Source of the DNA: Clostridia bacterium
Lineage (GTDB): Bacteria; Bacillota; Clostridia; UBA1381
Assembly (NCBI GenBank): GCA_026418715.1
Contig: JAOAAV010000063.1
Span: 1 to 40,487 of the forward strand
Direction: 5' to 3'
DNA: 40,487 nucleotides
A program made the position numbers and the translations under genes. How positions within the stretch are numbered: the first letter of the stretch is position 1; each line of letters begins with the position of its first letter. The notes beneath the pieces are model-generated. The model worked only from the letters and a program-made list of their open reading frames with translations. It had not been told where the DNA came from and did not search any database. This document shows, one piece after another, positions 18,786-27,387 of this stretch.

Positions 18786-19349
18786 ATGATAATCATGATA
18801 GATAATTATGATTCATTCACATATAATTTATATCAATACTTAGGAACATTGAACCCCGATATAGAGGTGCACAGAAACGATAAGACAACCGTCGAAGAAA
18901 TACTAAATAAAAAACCGTCACATATCATTCTTTCACCCGGTCCGGGTTATCCGAAAGATGCGGGAATATGTATAGAACTTATAAAAAAAGCAGGAAATAT
19001 TCCTGTTTTGGGTGTATGCTTAGGGCATCAGGCAATTGGGGAGGCTTTTGGAGCTAAAATTGTGCACGCTCCTCAAATTATGCACGGAAAGACTGATGTT
19101 ATAGATATTGATAATGAGTGTGATTTGTTTTTTGGGCTTCCTTCAAAGCTTGAAACCGGCAGATATCATTCTCTTGCAATAGAAGGAGGAAGTCTGCCCG
19201 AATGTTTACAGATAATTGCCAAAAGTTCTGATGGCTGTATCATGGGTGTGAAGCATAAAAAAAGACCCGTTTACGGAATACAGTTTCATCCTGAATCTGT
19301 ACTTACCCCAAAGGGTATGACGATTATCGAAAATTTCTTGAAAATTTAA
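18786..19349 (+). CDS. trpG: Anthranilate synthase component II (glutamine amidotransferase)
   Basis: Releases ammonia from glutamine and feeds it to TrpE. The 187-residue class I amidotransferase has MIDNYDSFTYNL at the start and the oxyanion segment SPGPGYP. Its catalytic triad comprises the Cys of GVCLGHQAIGE and the His and Glu of FHPES. In many Firmicutes one such subunit serves both anthranilate and p-aminobenzoate synthesis; that may apply here but cannot be seen. The ribosome site is GGAGGAAG. It lies directly behind trpE in the same transcript. Confidence 0.92.
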   Translation: MIIMIDNYDSFTYNLYQYLGTLNPDIEVHRNDKTTVEEILNKKPSHIILSPGPGYPKDAGICIELIKKAGNIPVLGVCLGHQAIGEAFGAKIVHAPQIMHGKTDVIDIDNECDLFFGLPSKLETGRYHSLAIEGGSLPECLQIIAKSSDGCIMGVKHKKRPVYGIQFHPESVLTPKGMTIIENFLKI

Positions 19350-19386
19350 CAACAACACTTCACCATTATGATTTCCCACTTAATAG

Positions 19387-19405
19387 AAGTGCAGATATTG
19401 CACTT
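19387..19405 (+). repeat. Short hairpin after trpG
   Basis: AAGTGCA (19387-19393) and TGCACTT (19399-19405) form a perfect 7-bp stem with a 5-base loop. The T-run behind it is poor, so it is at best a weak terminator of trpEG. Confidence 0.4.
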
Positions 19406-19470
19406 GTTGCTTTATACTTGAAATTATTTGTTTTTTTCTCTTTCATTGCATGATAATTTTCATAAAAAGA

Positions 19471-19554
19471 AAAAATGCCTAACAGCGTGAAATCACACTT
19501 GAAAATATCAACTAGATCTGTATGTGACTTTGCGCTGTTCAAGCATTATTTTTT
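19471..19554. repeat. Long imperfect inverted repeat with T6 tail
   Basis: Outer arms AATGC (19474-19478) and GCATT (19543-19547) enclose 17-base arms (19481-19497 with 19523-19539) that pair at 16 of 17 positions if G-U is allowed, with a 25-base loop. Six Ts follow at 19549-19554. It may be a large terminator, a structured RNA, or a decayed mobile repeat. The rest of the gap 19350-19814 holds no gene I can support except the fragment listed separately. Confidence 0.5.
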
Positions 19555-19656
19555 ACTCTCAACTTTTTCTTTAATCTCTTTTTTAAAGTAATTCATATCA
19601 TTTACGACATACTCAATGCCATTATCAATACCATTGAGTATGAAATTACAAAGTTT
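19546..19656 (-). pseudogene. Possible C-terminal remnant of an unknown protein
   Basis: On the minus strand a 36-codon stretch between stops reads like real protein: NGIDNGIEYVVNDMNYFKK, then EIKEKVESKK and TAA. It has no start codon or ribosome site and is preceded in frame by TGA. I do not recognise the family. It could be the decayed end of a gene, or chance. Confidence 0.25.
19608..19642. repeat. Perfect 11-base inverted repeat
   Basis: CATACTCAATG (19608-19618) and CATTGAGTATG (19632-19642) are exact inverted copies with a 13-base spacer. There is no T-run on either side, so it is not a standard terminator. It lies within the possible protein remnant on the minus strand. Confidence 0.5.
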
Positions 19657-19814
19657 TCATACATACTGGCAGTTAAGTAATATATATCAAATTATATAAA
19701 TAGCTTCAAAATGCAATATAACGATAAAATGAGATATTGTTTTTTAATTTTTACCAGCATATTATTCCTTCCTCTACAAACAATATTTACATATTGAAGT
19801 ATGGAGGGTTTAAA

Positions 19815-21497
19815 ATGCTTAGCAATGCGATGATGGCAATACAATTTTTCTTTACGGTAATAATAGGTTTATATTTTTGGAGCCAGCTTAGAAGTCAGCA
19901 GGATAATAAAACCGGAATTCAGGCAGAATCTAAAAAAGAGATGGAAAGGCTCCACCAAATGCGAAAAATATCCTTAGCCGAGCCTCTCACGGAAAAAGCT
20001 AGACCGACTTCTTTTGATGAGATCATAGGTCAGGAGGACGGAGTAAAGGCGCTAAAAATAGCGCTTTGTGGTCCTAATCCACAGCATGTAATTATATACG
20101 GACCTCCCGGAATAGGTAAAACAGCGGCTGCGAGAGTAGCACTTGCTGAAGCAATTAAAATGGGTATATCTTCTTTTAAGCCTGATGCAAAATTTATTGA
20201 AACCGACGCTACCGTAATGCGTTTTGACGAAAGAAGCATTGCAGATCCACTAATCGGCTCCGTGCATGATCCTATATATCAGGGAGCGGGAGCATACGGA
20301 CAAGCAGGTGTCCCACAGCCGAAGGAAGGAGCGGTAAGCAAAGCACATGGGGGGGTACTGTTTATTGATGAGATAGGGGAACTTCACCCCATTCAGATGA
20401 ATAAGCTTCTAAAAGTTCTTGAAGACAGAAAAGTAATGTTTGAAAGCGCATATTATTCAAGTGAAAATCGCAATATACCAAGGCATATCCATGATATTTT
20501 TCAAAACGGCATCCCGGCTGATTTTCGCTTGATAGGAGCAACCACACGAAGTCCGGAGGAAATTCCGCCCGCCGTGCGCTCAAGGTGTGTGGAGATATTC
20601 TTTCGCCCGCTTGATGAACAAGATTTAAGAAAAATAGTTGAAAATGCGGCTACGAAATTACTAATTGATGCAAGCGAGGAATGCAAGGACCTGATATGTA
20701 GGTATGCGAAAAACGGAAGAGATTGTGTACGCATCCTGCAAACCGCTGCAAGTGCGGCAATTTTGGAAAAGAGAAATTATATAGCGTTAAACGATGTAGA
20801 ATGGGTAATAGAGATGGGTCGGTATACTCCGAATTATGAAATCAAGATATCAGATGGAAAAAGAGTCGGAGTTGTAAACGGACTTGCCGTATCGCAAAAT
20901 CAAAGCGGTATAGTGCTCTGCATAGAAACCACCGCGGAGCGTACCGAAAAAGGGATGGGGAAAGTCACCTGTACAGGCATTGTCGAAAAAGAGAGCATGG
21001 AGCAAGGCGCGAGAAAATTTTCAAGGACAAGTACCGCAAAGGCTGCAATAGATAATGTAATGACTGCCCTGAAGGGTATAGCAGATATAGATGTTTCAAA
21101 TTATAACGTGCATATCAATTTCCCCGGAGGTATGCCTGTAGACGGGCCTTCTGCAGGAATTGCAATTTTTTGCAGCGTATATTCTGCTATAAAGGACATA
21201 GCCGTAGATAATTTGACTGCCCTTACAGGAGAGGTGTCTATTAAGGGATTGGTAAAACCTGTGGGGGGAGTTGCAGCGAAAATAGAGGCGGCTAAAAAGG
21301 CTGGAATTAAAAAAATAGTTATTCCTAAAGAAAATTCACAAAAATCATTTGAAAATTCCGAAATCAAAATTATATACGTTTCAAGCCTGGAAGAAATATT
21401 AAAAGAGGTATTTGGCATAGACAAACAAAAGGTAGTTAATATCATACATGGAGGGAGTGTGACGGAAGTAATAAGTGCAAGTGAATTGAAAAATTAG
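19815..21497 (+). CDS. lonB: ATP-dependent protease LonB
   Basis: Membrane-anchored relative of Lon that acts in the forespore of B. subtilis. The protein (560 residues from the ATG at 19815 behind GGAGGG) has an N-terminal membrane segment (about 5-25, MMAIQFFFTVIIGLYFW). An AAA+ domain follows with Walker A GPPGIGKT and Walker B VLFIDEIGEL. The C-terminal Lon protease domain has the catalytic serine in DGPSAGIAI and the lysine in GGVAAKIEAAKKAG. The frame is open 26 codons further upstream without a ribosome site. lonA and ysxC follow, the same order as in Bacillus. Confidence 0.94.
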   Translation: MLSNAMMAIQFFFTVIIGLYFWSQLRSQQDNKTGIQAESKKEMERLHQMRKISLAEPLTEKARPTSFDEIIGQEDGVKALKIALCGPNPQHVIIYGPPGIGKTAAARVALAEAIKMGISSFKPDAKFIETDATVMRFDERSIADPLIGSVHDPIYQGAGAYGQAGVPQPKEGAVSKAHGGVLFIDEIGELHPIQMNKLLKVLEDRKVMFESAYYSSENRNIPRHIHDIFQNGIPADFRLIGATTRSPEEIPPAVRSRCVEIFFRPLDEQDLRKIVENAATKLLIDASEECKDLICRYAKNGRDCVRILQTAASAAILEKRNYIALNDVEWVIEMGRYTPNYEIKISDGKRVGVVNGLAVSQNQSGIVLCIETTAERTEKGMGKVTCTGIVEKESMEQGARKFSRTSTAKAAIDNVMTALKGIADIDVSNYNVHINFPGGMPVDGPSAGIAIFCSVYSAIKDIAVDNLTALTGEVSIKGLVKPVGGVAAKIEAAKKAGIKKIVIPKENSQKSFENSEIKIIYVSSLEEILKEVFGIDKQKVVNIIHGGSVTEVISASELKN

Positions 21498-21572
21498 AAA
21501 GTCGTATATAGTATCCGTTTTCAAAGGGATTGTAAAAAACTTTTAACATCTGTGTATGCTTAAAAAAAGTAG

Positions 21573-21601
21573 TTGAAATATGGTAAAAAAGAATGTATAA
21601 T
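21573..21601 (+). promoter_or_regulatory. SigA-type promoter of lonA
   Basis: TTGAAA (21573-21578), a 17-base spacer and TATAAT (21596-21601), about 40 bases before the lonA start. No CtsR or CIRCE heat-shock operator is visible around it. Confidence 0.8.
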
Positions 21602-21640
21602 AAAACGACGATAAGAGAAAAAAACGGGAGTTGAAATATA

Positions 21641-24055
21641 TTGGCAGATAAGCACTTAAAACAGACATTACCCCTTTTGCCGCTTAGGGGAATGGTTGTT
21701 TTTCCATATATGATTTTGAATTTTGACGTAGGCAGAGAAAAATCCGTAAAAGCCTTGGAAGCGGCTATGGCTGAAGAACAAGAGATTTTTCTGGCAGCGC
21801 AAAACGATATAGGTGTGGACGAGCCGACGGATAAGGATATTTATGCAGTTGGAACAATTGCCCAAATAAAGCAGATTATGAAGCTTCCGGGCAAAGTTGT
21901 TCGCGTTCTAATAGAAGGTCAAAGACGTGCAAGAATGCTCTCCATAGTGGATGATGAGCCCTTTATGAGTGCTGAAATTGAAGAACTTGAGGATATACAA
22001 ATACAGGATGAAACACAAAGCAAAGCGTTTGTGAGGCGGCTTCAACAGGCGTTTGAGGAATATTTCTCTTATAATCCAAGAATCAATACGGAAAGCTTTA
22101 TATCAATCATGTCCATAGAACAAGCGGGGCAGTTTGCCGATGTGATTGCGTCAAATGTTAATTTTGCGCTCGAAACAAAGCAAAAAATTTTAGAATGTGT
22201 TGATGTTTGCGAACGCATAGAAACGCTGATTGTGGGAATTAAAAATGAGCTTGAGGTTTTAAAAGTTGAAAAGCAAATTGATGAAAAGGTAAAAGCTAAG
22301 ATTGACAAAAACCAAAAAGAATATTACTTGCGTGAGCAGGCAAGAGTAATTCAGGAGGAGCTTGGGGATAAGGAAGGACTTTCCGCAGAGATTGCAGAAT
22401 ACAGGAAAAAAATAGATGAGCTTAAAATGCCGAAGGAAGTTAAAACAAAGCTATTAAAAGAGGTTGATCGCTTATCTAAGATGCACTCGTCATCTTCGGA
22501 GCTGGGTGTAATACGAAATTATTTGGATTACGTGACTGATCTTCCTTGGGGAAAAAAGACAAAGGAACGCTTTGACATAAGAAAAGCGGAAGAGATTTTA
22601 AATGCGGACCATTATGGACTTGAAAAGGTAAAAGAAAGGGTGCTCGAATATCTTGCTGTCCGCAAATTCGCAAAATCGGTTCATGGTCCTATTTTATGCT
22701 TCGTAGGCCCCCCTGGAGTAGGAAAAACATCAATAGCAAAATCCATAGCTGCGTCCATGGGCAGGAAGTATGTGCGCATTTCATTGGGCGGCATCCATGA
22801 CGAGGCGGATATTCGCGGTCACAGGAAGACATATATCGGGGCTATGCCGGGCCGCATTATGACTGCCATCAGACAGGCGGGAAGCAAAAATCCGCTTATG
22901 CTGCTGGATGAAATCGATAAAATGGGTTCGGATTACAGAGGTGATCCGTCGGCGGCATTGCTTGAAGTCTTGGATGCGGAACAAAATTTTGCCTTTCGTG
23001 ACCATTATTTAGAGGGGGATTTTGACCTTTCGGACGTTTTGTTTGTCACTACCGCAAATACTCTTGACACCGTGCCTCGCCCGCTTTTAGACCGTATGGA
23101 AGTGATAGAAATCACCGGTTACACGGAAGAAGAGAAGGTGAATATTGCACAACGGTATTTAATACCAAAACAACTTGAAAAAAACGGACTAAGCGGCAGG
23201 AAAATTGCAATTGAAGAAGAAGCAATCCGAGATATAATCAACTATTATACTCATGAAGCAGGCGTACGTGGTTTGGAACGTGAGATAGAAAATTTATGCC
23301 GGAAAATGGCTAAAAGCATCTTGTACGAAAAGAAAAGAAGTATTACAATTACATCGAAGACTTTAGAAACCTATATAGGGAAAAAACGATATCGATATGA
23401 TCCCATGAATGATGTTGACGAAGTGGGAGTTGCAAGAGGTCTTGCATGGACTCAGGCAGGCGGGGATACTTTGTCTATTGAGGTAAATGTCATGCATGGC
23501 ACAGGGCAGATTGAGCTTACAGGAAAGCTTGGCGAAGTCATGAAAGAATCCGCAAAGGCGGCGATTAGTTTCATACGGTCTAGAGCGGAGGATTTAGGCA
23601 TTGATGTTGATTTTTATAAAACAAAGGATATTCATATCCATGTCCCCGAAGGAGCAGTTCCGAAAGACGGGCCATCAGCAGGAATCACAATGGCGACAGC
23701 TCTGATTTCCGCATTGACAGGCTGCCCCGTAAGAAAAGACGTTGCAATGACAGGAGAAATAACACTCAGAGGAAGAGTTCTGCCAATCGGGGGCTTAAAG
23801 GAGAAGGTATTGGCGGCCTATAGAGCTGGAATACGAACGGTTATAATTCCGATTGAAAATAAAAAAGATATAAATGATATCCCAAAAAGCGTTAGGGATG
23901 AAATGAAATTCGTGGCCGCTGACATGATGGATACCGTATTAAAAAGCGCACTTGTAAAAAAACGCGTAAGAAACAGTAAATTCCAAGTAAAGGACATTGA
24001 TATAAGCATACCCATAGAAACGCATGAAAATACGGGGTTGTCCATAAAGCAATAA
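21641..24055 (+). CDS. lon: ATP-dependent protease La (Lon)
   Basis: Cytoplasmic AAA+ protease that removes damaged and regulatory proteins. The 804-residue protein has the N-terminal substrate domain ([15 protein letters not shown]), a coiled-coil middle, Walker A GPPGVGKT, Walker [11 protein letters not shown], and the protease domain with serine in [13 protein letters not shown] and lysine in [14 protein letters not shown]. The start is TTG at 21641, ten bases after GGGAG; no ATG fits the conserved N-terminus. It has its own promoter between lonB and itself. Confidence 0.96.
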   Translation: MADKHLKQTLPLLPLRGMVVFPYMILNFDVGREKSVKALEAAMAEEQEIFLAAQNDIGVDEPTDKDIYAVGTIAQIKQIMKLPGKVVRVLIEGQRRARMLSIVDDEPFMSAEIEELEDIQIQDETQSKAFVRRLQQAFEEYFSYNPRINTESFISIMSIEQAGQFADVIASNVNFALETKQKILECVDVCERIETLIVGIKNELEVLKVEKQIDEKVKAKIDKNQKEYYLREQARVIQEELGDKEGLSAEIAEYRKKIDELKMPKEVKTKLLKEVDRLSKMHSSSSELGVIRNYLDYVTDLPWGKKTKERFDIRKAEEILNADHYGLEKVKERVLEYLAVRKFAKSVHGPILCFVGPPGVGKTSIAKSIAASMGRKYVRISLGGIHDEADIRGHRKTYIGAMPGRIMTAIRQAGSKNPLMLLDEIDKMGSDYRGDPSAALLEVLDAEQNFAFRDHYLEGDFDLSDVLFVTTANTLDTVPRPLLDRMEVIEITGYTEEEKVNIAQRYLIPKQLEKNGLSGRKIAIEEEAIRDIINYYTHEAGVRGLEREIENLCRKMAKSILYEKKRSITITSKTLETYIGKKRYRYDPMNDVDEVGVARGLAWTQAGGDTLSIEVNVMHGTGQIELTGKLGEVMKESAKAAISFIRSRAEDLGIDVDFYKTKDIHIHVPEGAVPKDGPSAGITMATALISALTGCPVRKDVAMTGEITLRGRVLPIGGLKEKVLAAYRAGIRTVIIPIENKKDINDIPKSVRDEMKFVAADMMDTVLKSALVKKRVRNSKFQVKDIDISIPIETHENTGLSIKQ

Positions 24056-24066
24056 TGAAAAGTCAT

Positions 24067-24095
24067 CAGGGCGCAAGAAGCGCCCTGGAAATTTT
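24067..24095 (+). terminator. Probable terminator after lon
   Basis: An 8-bp perfect GC-rich stem (CAGGGCGC 24067-24074 with GCGCCCTG 24080-24087) is followed by GAAATTTTT. A second AT-only hairpin follows at 24099-24122. Read-through into ysxC is possible. Confidence 0.65.
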
Positions 24096-24178
24096 TCTAA
24101 ACTCAACAAAAAAATTGAGTTTATAGCCGTATACAAAACTTGAGTATGGGCAGTTTTTTCAAAAAAGGAGAATAGAAT

Positions 24179-24775
24179 ATGAATATTCATAATGCAAGCA
24201 TAGCGGTTTCAGCCGTCAGAAAAGAGCAGTATCCCAATACGGGAATGAAGGAATTTGCTTTTGTCGGGCGTTCAAATGTTGGAAAATCTTCGCTGATTAA
24301 TAAGCTTCTAAATAGAAAAAGCTTGGCTCGTGTGAGTGCAAAGCCTGGAAAAACGGCAACAATCAATTTTTATAATATTGACGATACCATATTTTTTGTC
24401 GATCTTCCCGGATATGGTTATGCGGCACGTTCTCGAGATGAAATCGAAAGTTGGGGAAAAATGATAGAGGATTATCTACATAGCAGAAAAGAGCTTGTGC
24501 AGACGATTCTTTTAGTTGACTCAAGACATAAGCCGACTCAAGATGATATTTTAATGCTGGAATGGATACGAAATTATCATGAAAATGCAATTGTAATTGC
24601 CACAAAAACGGATAAGCTTAAAAAGCGTGAACTTGAGAGCAACCTAGAACTCATATGGAAAACATTGGGGCTTGGTGAAAACGATATTTTAGTTCCGTTT
24701 TCAATAATGGACGACGAAGGAAAGCTTACCGTTTGGGACATGATAAACCTCATGTGCCAGAGAAATGACGGCTAA
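24179..24775 (+). CDS. ysxC: Ribosome biogenesis GTPase YsxC/EngB
   Basis: Essential small GTPase that assists assembly of the large ribosomal subunit. The 198-residue protein has G1 GRSNVGKSS, G3 DLPGYGYA, and G4 TKTDK followed by LKKRE, in the usual order and with the family's FVGRSNVGKSSLINKLL block. The start follows AAAGGAGA. It lies behind lonB-lonA as in Bacillus. Confidence 0.96.
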   Translation: MNIHNASIAVSAVRKEQYPNTGMKEFAFVGRSNVGKSSLINKLLNRKSLARVSAKPGKTATINFYNIDDTIFFVDLPGYGYAARSRDEIESWGKMIEDYLHSRKELVQTILLVDSRHKPTQDDILMLEWIRNYHENAIVIATKTDKLKKRELESNLELIWKTLGLGENDILVPFSIMDDEGKLTVWDMINLMCQRNDG

Positions 24776-24806
24776 ATAGCTGTCAAAAAGCAGTCATAAT
24801 TTTATG

Positions 24807-24815
24807 TGCTATAAT
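24807..24815 (+). promoter_or_regulatory. Extended -10 promoter candidate
   Basis: TGC followed by TATAAT (24810-24815) is an extended -10 element; no good -35 box is visible. It would serve the glycosyltransferase gene about 55 bases downstream. Confidence 0.5.
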
Positions 24816-24869
24816 TTTGCAAAAATTCTTTGAATTAATATTAATTTGCGTACGTTGGAGGTCGATGTA

Positions 24870-25988
24870 ATGAAGGTATTGTTAATTTCTATAAAAGCAG
24901 GTTTTGGACATCACTCTACAGCAAAAGCAATTATGGAATACATGGGAAAGCAAGGCGTTGATTGCAGGATGCTGGATACGTTTGAGTATATTAATCCTAA
25001 GCTGAACAACTCCGTAGCAAAGGGATATTTGATGACTACAAAATATACTCCCGAAGCTTTCGGCAAGATTTACAGCACCCTCGATAAAAAAGACCAAAAA
25101 TACGATAAGTATTCCATTATATCTATTTTGTCGAATATCATATCATACAAATTAAAGGACTACATAGCTGATTATGCGCCGGACATTATTATAGGAACCC
25201 ATAGCTTTGCCTGCATGGTTATGAGTTATTTAAAGGAAAAGGGGCATATTTCCTGCCCTACAATAGGAATTGTAACCGATTTTACCGTGCATCCGTTTTG
25301 GGAGAGCGCAAGCCTTGATTACTATGTTACCGCAGATGCCCTTTTAAATAATCAGATGAATAGGAAAGGCATAGCAACCGAAAAAATTCTGCCGTTTGGA
25401 ATACCTATAAAAGAAGAATTCTCATCAAAACTTGCACCTGAAGAAGCAAGAAGGCAGCTGGGAATAAAAAATAAACAAACCATCCTAATCATGATGGGTT
25501 CTATGGGCTTTGGAAATTTAGAAAGAACTCTTGAAAATATAGACAAATTGGATTTTGACTTTCAAATTTTGTGTGTCTGCGGCAATAATCGAAAAATGAA
25601 ACGTGAAATTGATAAGCGTAAATGGAATAAAGATATACTGAATTTTGGCTTTGTAAATAACATTTCAACTCTTATGGACGCCTCAGATTTTATCATCACC
25701 AAGCCTGGCGGTCTTACAATGTCGGAAGCTCTGGCAAAGCATCTGCCGCCGATTATTATGAACCCAATTCCGGGGCAGGAGGATCGTAACATGGAGTTTT
25801 TAGTAAACAACGGTGCTGCCGTTATGGTAACTGAAACGTTTCCTGTTGATGAAGCTTTGTTTGAGCTTCTCAATAATGAGTGGAGATTGAATTTGCTAAA
25901 ACAAAGCGTAATTCATCTTGGCAAACCATATGCAACAAAGAACTTATGTGAATTCATAATGCGTGATTTGTGGCACATCATCAATTAA
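24870..25988 (+). CDS. Glycosyltransferase of the MGDG synthase/UgtP type
   Basis: GT28-family enzyme that by similarity moves a sugar from a UDP-sugar onto diacylglycerol, making membrane glycolipid. The 372-residue protein has the N-terminal acceptor domain motif LISIKAGFGHHSTAKAI, the THSFACMVMSYLKEKG region, and the C-terminal donor site ITKPGGLTMSEALAKHLPP followed by NPIPGQEDRN. In B. subtilis the relative UgtP also helps set cell size. The ATG at 24870 follows GGAGG; an in-frame TTG at 24846 has no such site. Exact substrate is not visible. It stands alone between ysxC and the convergent spoIIR. Confidence 0.85.
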   Translation: MKVLLISIKAGFGHHSTAKAIMEYMGKQGVDCRMLDTFEYINPKLNNSVAKGYLMTTKYTPEAFGKIYSTLDKKDQKYDKYSIISILSNIISYKLKDYIADYAPDIIIGTHSFACMVMSYLKEKGHISCPTIGIVTDFTVHPFWESASLDYYVTADALLNNQMNRKGIATEKILPFGIPIKEEFSSKLAPEEARRQLGIKNKQTILIMMGSMGFGNLERTLENIDKLDFDFQILCVCGNNRKMKREIDKRKWNKDILNFGFVNNISTLMDASDFIITKPGGLTMSEALAKHLPPIIMNPIPGQEDRNMEFLVNNGAAVMVTETFPVDEALFELLNNEWRLNLLKQSVIHLGKPYATKNLCEFIMRDLWHIIN

Positions 25989-26007
25989 AACACATAAAAA
26001 GTGAAAC

Positions 26008-26044
26008 TGCGGCAAGAATGTCCATATAAGGTTTTCTCGCCGCA
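26008..26044. terminator. Convergent hairpin between glycosyltransferase gene and spoIIR
   Basis: TGCGGCAAGAA (26008-26018) pairs with TTCTCGCCGCA (26034-26044) with one A-C mismatch and a 15-base loop. The T-run is weak on both sides, so the terminator role rests on stem strength and on its place between converging genes. Confidence 0.5.
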
Positions 26045-26070
26045 TAATGTATTGTATTTACCATATCCAA

Positions 26071-26709
26071 TTAACTTACAATGTTTTCTAAATCCTGTTT
26101 TGCCTTTTGCATTATTTCTACAATTTTAAATTTTACTTCCACATCAAGATGTGACGGGTCCGCATTTGTAATAATTTCGTAGGACTGGTCATTGAGATTT
26201 TGTTCCAACATTTCATTTGATTCTGCATCCATGCTTCCCTTTGTTTCATCCACAAAGCATAGCGGAGGGAACATAACACACCACCAGTTTTTGCCATAAC
26301 CATTTCCGAGTATAACCCTTACCGCTTCATATTTTCCCGGAGGGAGCGTTATATTTTCATACACCTTTGTTGGAAACTCAAAATTTCCATAAACCGCCGT
26401 TGCGGTGTATGGGAGATTATTTTTTTTAAGCTCATCGTTTGCAATTTCTGTTATCCTATCAATATTTGACTGTATAATTGTTTTGCACTCTTGCGTACTC
26501 TGACCTGAAGAAAAGCAATCGGACATTTCGTAAATTATTCTATCCCTTACTTTCAGTTTAATTTCTTGATCAGTTTCAGAATCGCTGTTTGCTATAATAT
26601 GAAGTCGTACAAGATTATTTGACAAATTTGCTTGTACATCAGATGAATAAATTGCCGCAAAAATTGCAACAAGAAAGCCAATTGCAATTGAACATATAAC
26701 TTTTTTCAT
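26071..26709 (-). CDS. spoIIR: Stage II sporulation protein R
   Basis: Signal protein made in the forespore and secreted toward the mother cell, where it triggers the SpoIIGA-dependent processing of pro-sigma-E. The 212-residue protein has an N-terminal signal or membrane segment (about 4-22). The family blocks LVRLHIIANSDSETDQEIKL followed by KVRDR, and LPPGKYEAVRVILGNGYGKN followed by WWCVMFPPLCF, are both present. The ribosome site is GGAGAAAGGA. It is divergent from sleB-ypeB and has a sigma-F-like promoter, as expected for this gene. Confidence 0.95.
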   Translation of the reverse strand: MKKVICSIAIGFLVAIFAAIYSSDVQANLSNNLVRLHIIANSDSETDQEIKLKVRDRIIYEMSDCFSSGQSTQECKTIIQSNIDRITEIANDELKKNNLPYTATAVYGNFEFPTKVYENITLPPGKYEAVRVILGNGYGKNWWCVMFPPLCFVDETKGSMDAESNEMLEQNLNDQSYEIITNADPSHLDVEVKFKIVEIMQKAKQDLENIVS

Positions 26710-26777
26710 TTATGTACCGTTCCTTTCTCCATAAAGTTAAAAATCTCAATGCTGCAGAAATATTTTGCTGTTATTTG

Positions 26778-26807
26778 GATTATTGACATAAAATTCATTA
26801 TCTATAC
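26778..26807 (-). promoter_or_regulatory. Candidate sigma-F promoter of spoIIR
   Basis: On the minus strand, GTATA (26803-26807), 15 bases, then GTCAATAATC (26778-26787). The -10 matches 8 of 10 positions of the B. subtilis sigma-F pattern GGHNANAHTR. It lies about 70 bases ahead of the spoIIR start. Confidence 0.6.
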
Positions 26808-26833
26808 TTTAAAAATCAATATTGAAAGCGATT

Positions 26834-26863
26834 GTATAATTTAAGGGTTAAAGGATAAAAATA
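26834..26863 (+). promoter_or_regulatory. Candidate forespore (sigma-F/sigma-G) promoter of sleB-ypeB
   Basis: GTATA (26834-26838), 15 bases, then GATAAAAATA (26854-26863), matching 9 of 10 positions of the sigma-F -10 pattern; sigma-G recognises overlapping sequences. It is back to back with the spoIIR promoter. Confidence 0.6.
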
Positions 26864-26894
26864 GAGAAAATAATTGTGAAAGGAGAAGTGTATT

Positions 26895-27371
26895 TTGAAA
26901 AAATCGAAAATCCGGCTTGCAGCTGAAATATTTTCAATTTTGGTTTTAGCATCAGTACTTTTTGGGGTCTGGGTCTTAAATCAAAGCAAAATATATGCAC
27001 AAACCGGCAGACGTGCAGGAGATAATCAGCTGCTGGCACGTGCGGTAAACGGTGAGGCAAGAGGCGAACCCTATGAGGGGCAGGTTGCCGTTGCTGCAGT
27101 AATATTAAACAGGACAAAGCATCCGTCATTTCCAAATTCGGTAGCCGGAGTTATTTATCAGCCAGGCGCCTTTACGGCAGTTGCAGACGGACAAATCAAT
27201 GTTCCTATTGACCCGAGTTCCAGTGTATATAAGGCTTGTCAGGATGCTTTAAACGGATGGGACCCTACTGGCGGTGCAATTTACTATTATAATCCCAATA
27301 CTGCAACCAATAAATGGATATGGTCAAGACCGGTAGTCAAAACGATAGGAAAACATAAATTTTGCAAATAA
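26895..27371 (+). CDS. sleB: Spore cortex-lytic enzyme SleB, catalytic domain only
   Basis: Hydrolyses cortex peptidoglycan during germination; SleB of Bacillus is a lytic transglycosylase. The 158-residue protein has an N-terminal membrane or signal segment (about 8-35) and then the Hydrolase_2 domain with NGEARGEPYEGQVAVAAVIL, whose Glu near residue 54 is the likely catalytic acid. PGAFTAVADGQI and the C-terminal WSRPVVKTIGKHKFC also fit. The N-terminal peptidoglycan-binding domain of Bacillus SleB is absent. The start is TTG at 26895 behind AAAGGAGAAG. ypeB follows after 16 bases, the usual partner. Confidence 0.92.
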   Translation: MKKSKIRLAAEIFSILVLASVLFGVWVLNQSKIYAQTGRRAGDNQLLARAVNGEARGEPYEGQVAVAAVILNRTKHPSFPNSVAGVIYQPGAFTAVADGQINVPIDPSSSVYKACQDALNGWDPTGGAIYYYNPNTATNKWIWSRPVVKTIGKHKFCK

Positions 27372-27387
27372 AAAGGAGGTGTGAAAA

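Noticed and set aside
18760-18790. TRAP-like site at the trpG ribosome site (GAGTAGGAGG)
   Set aside because: Only two or three triplets with no 2-3 base spacers; it is an ordinary ribosome site next to the trpE stop.
17310-19349. Reading the pair as pabB-pabA (p-aminobenzoate synthase)
   Set aside because: The N-terminal TrpE type with an LLES feedback element and the TRAP-like leader fit tryptophan synthesis better.
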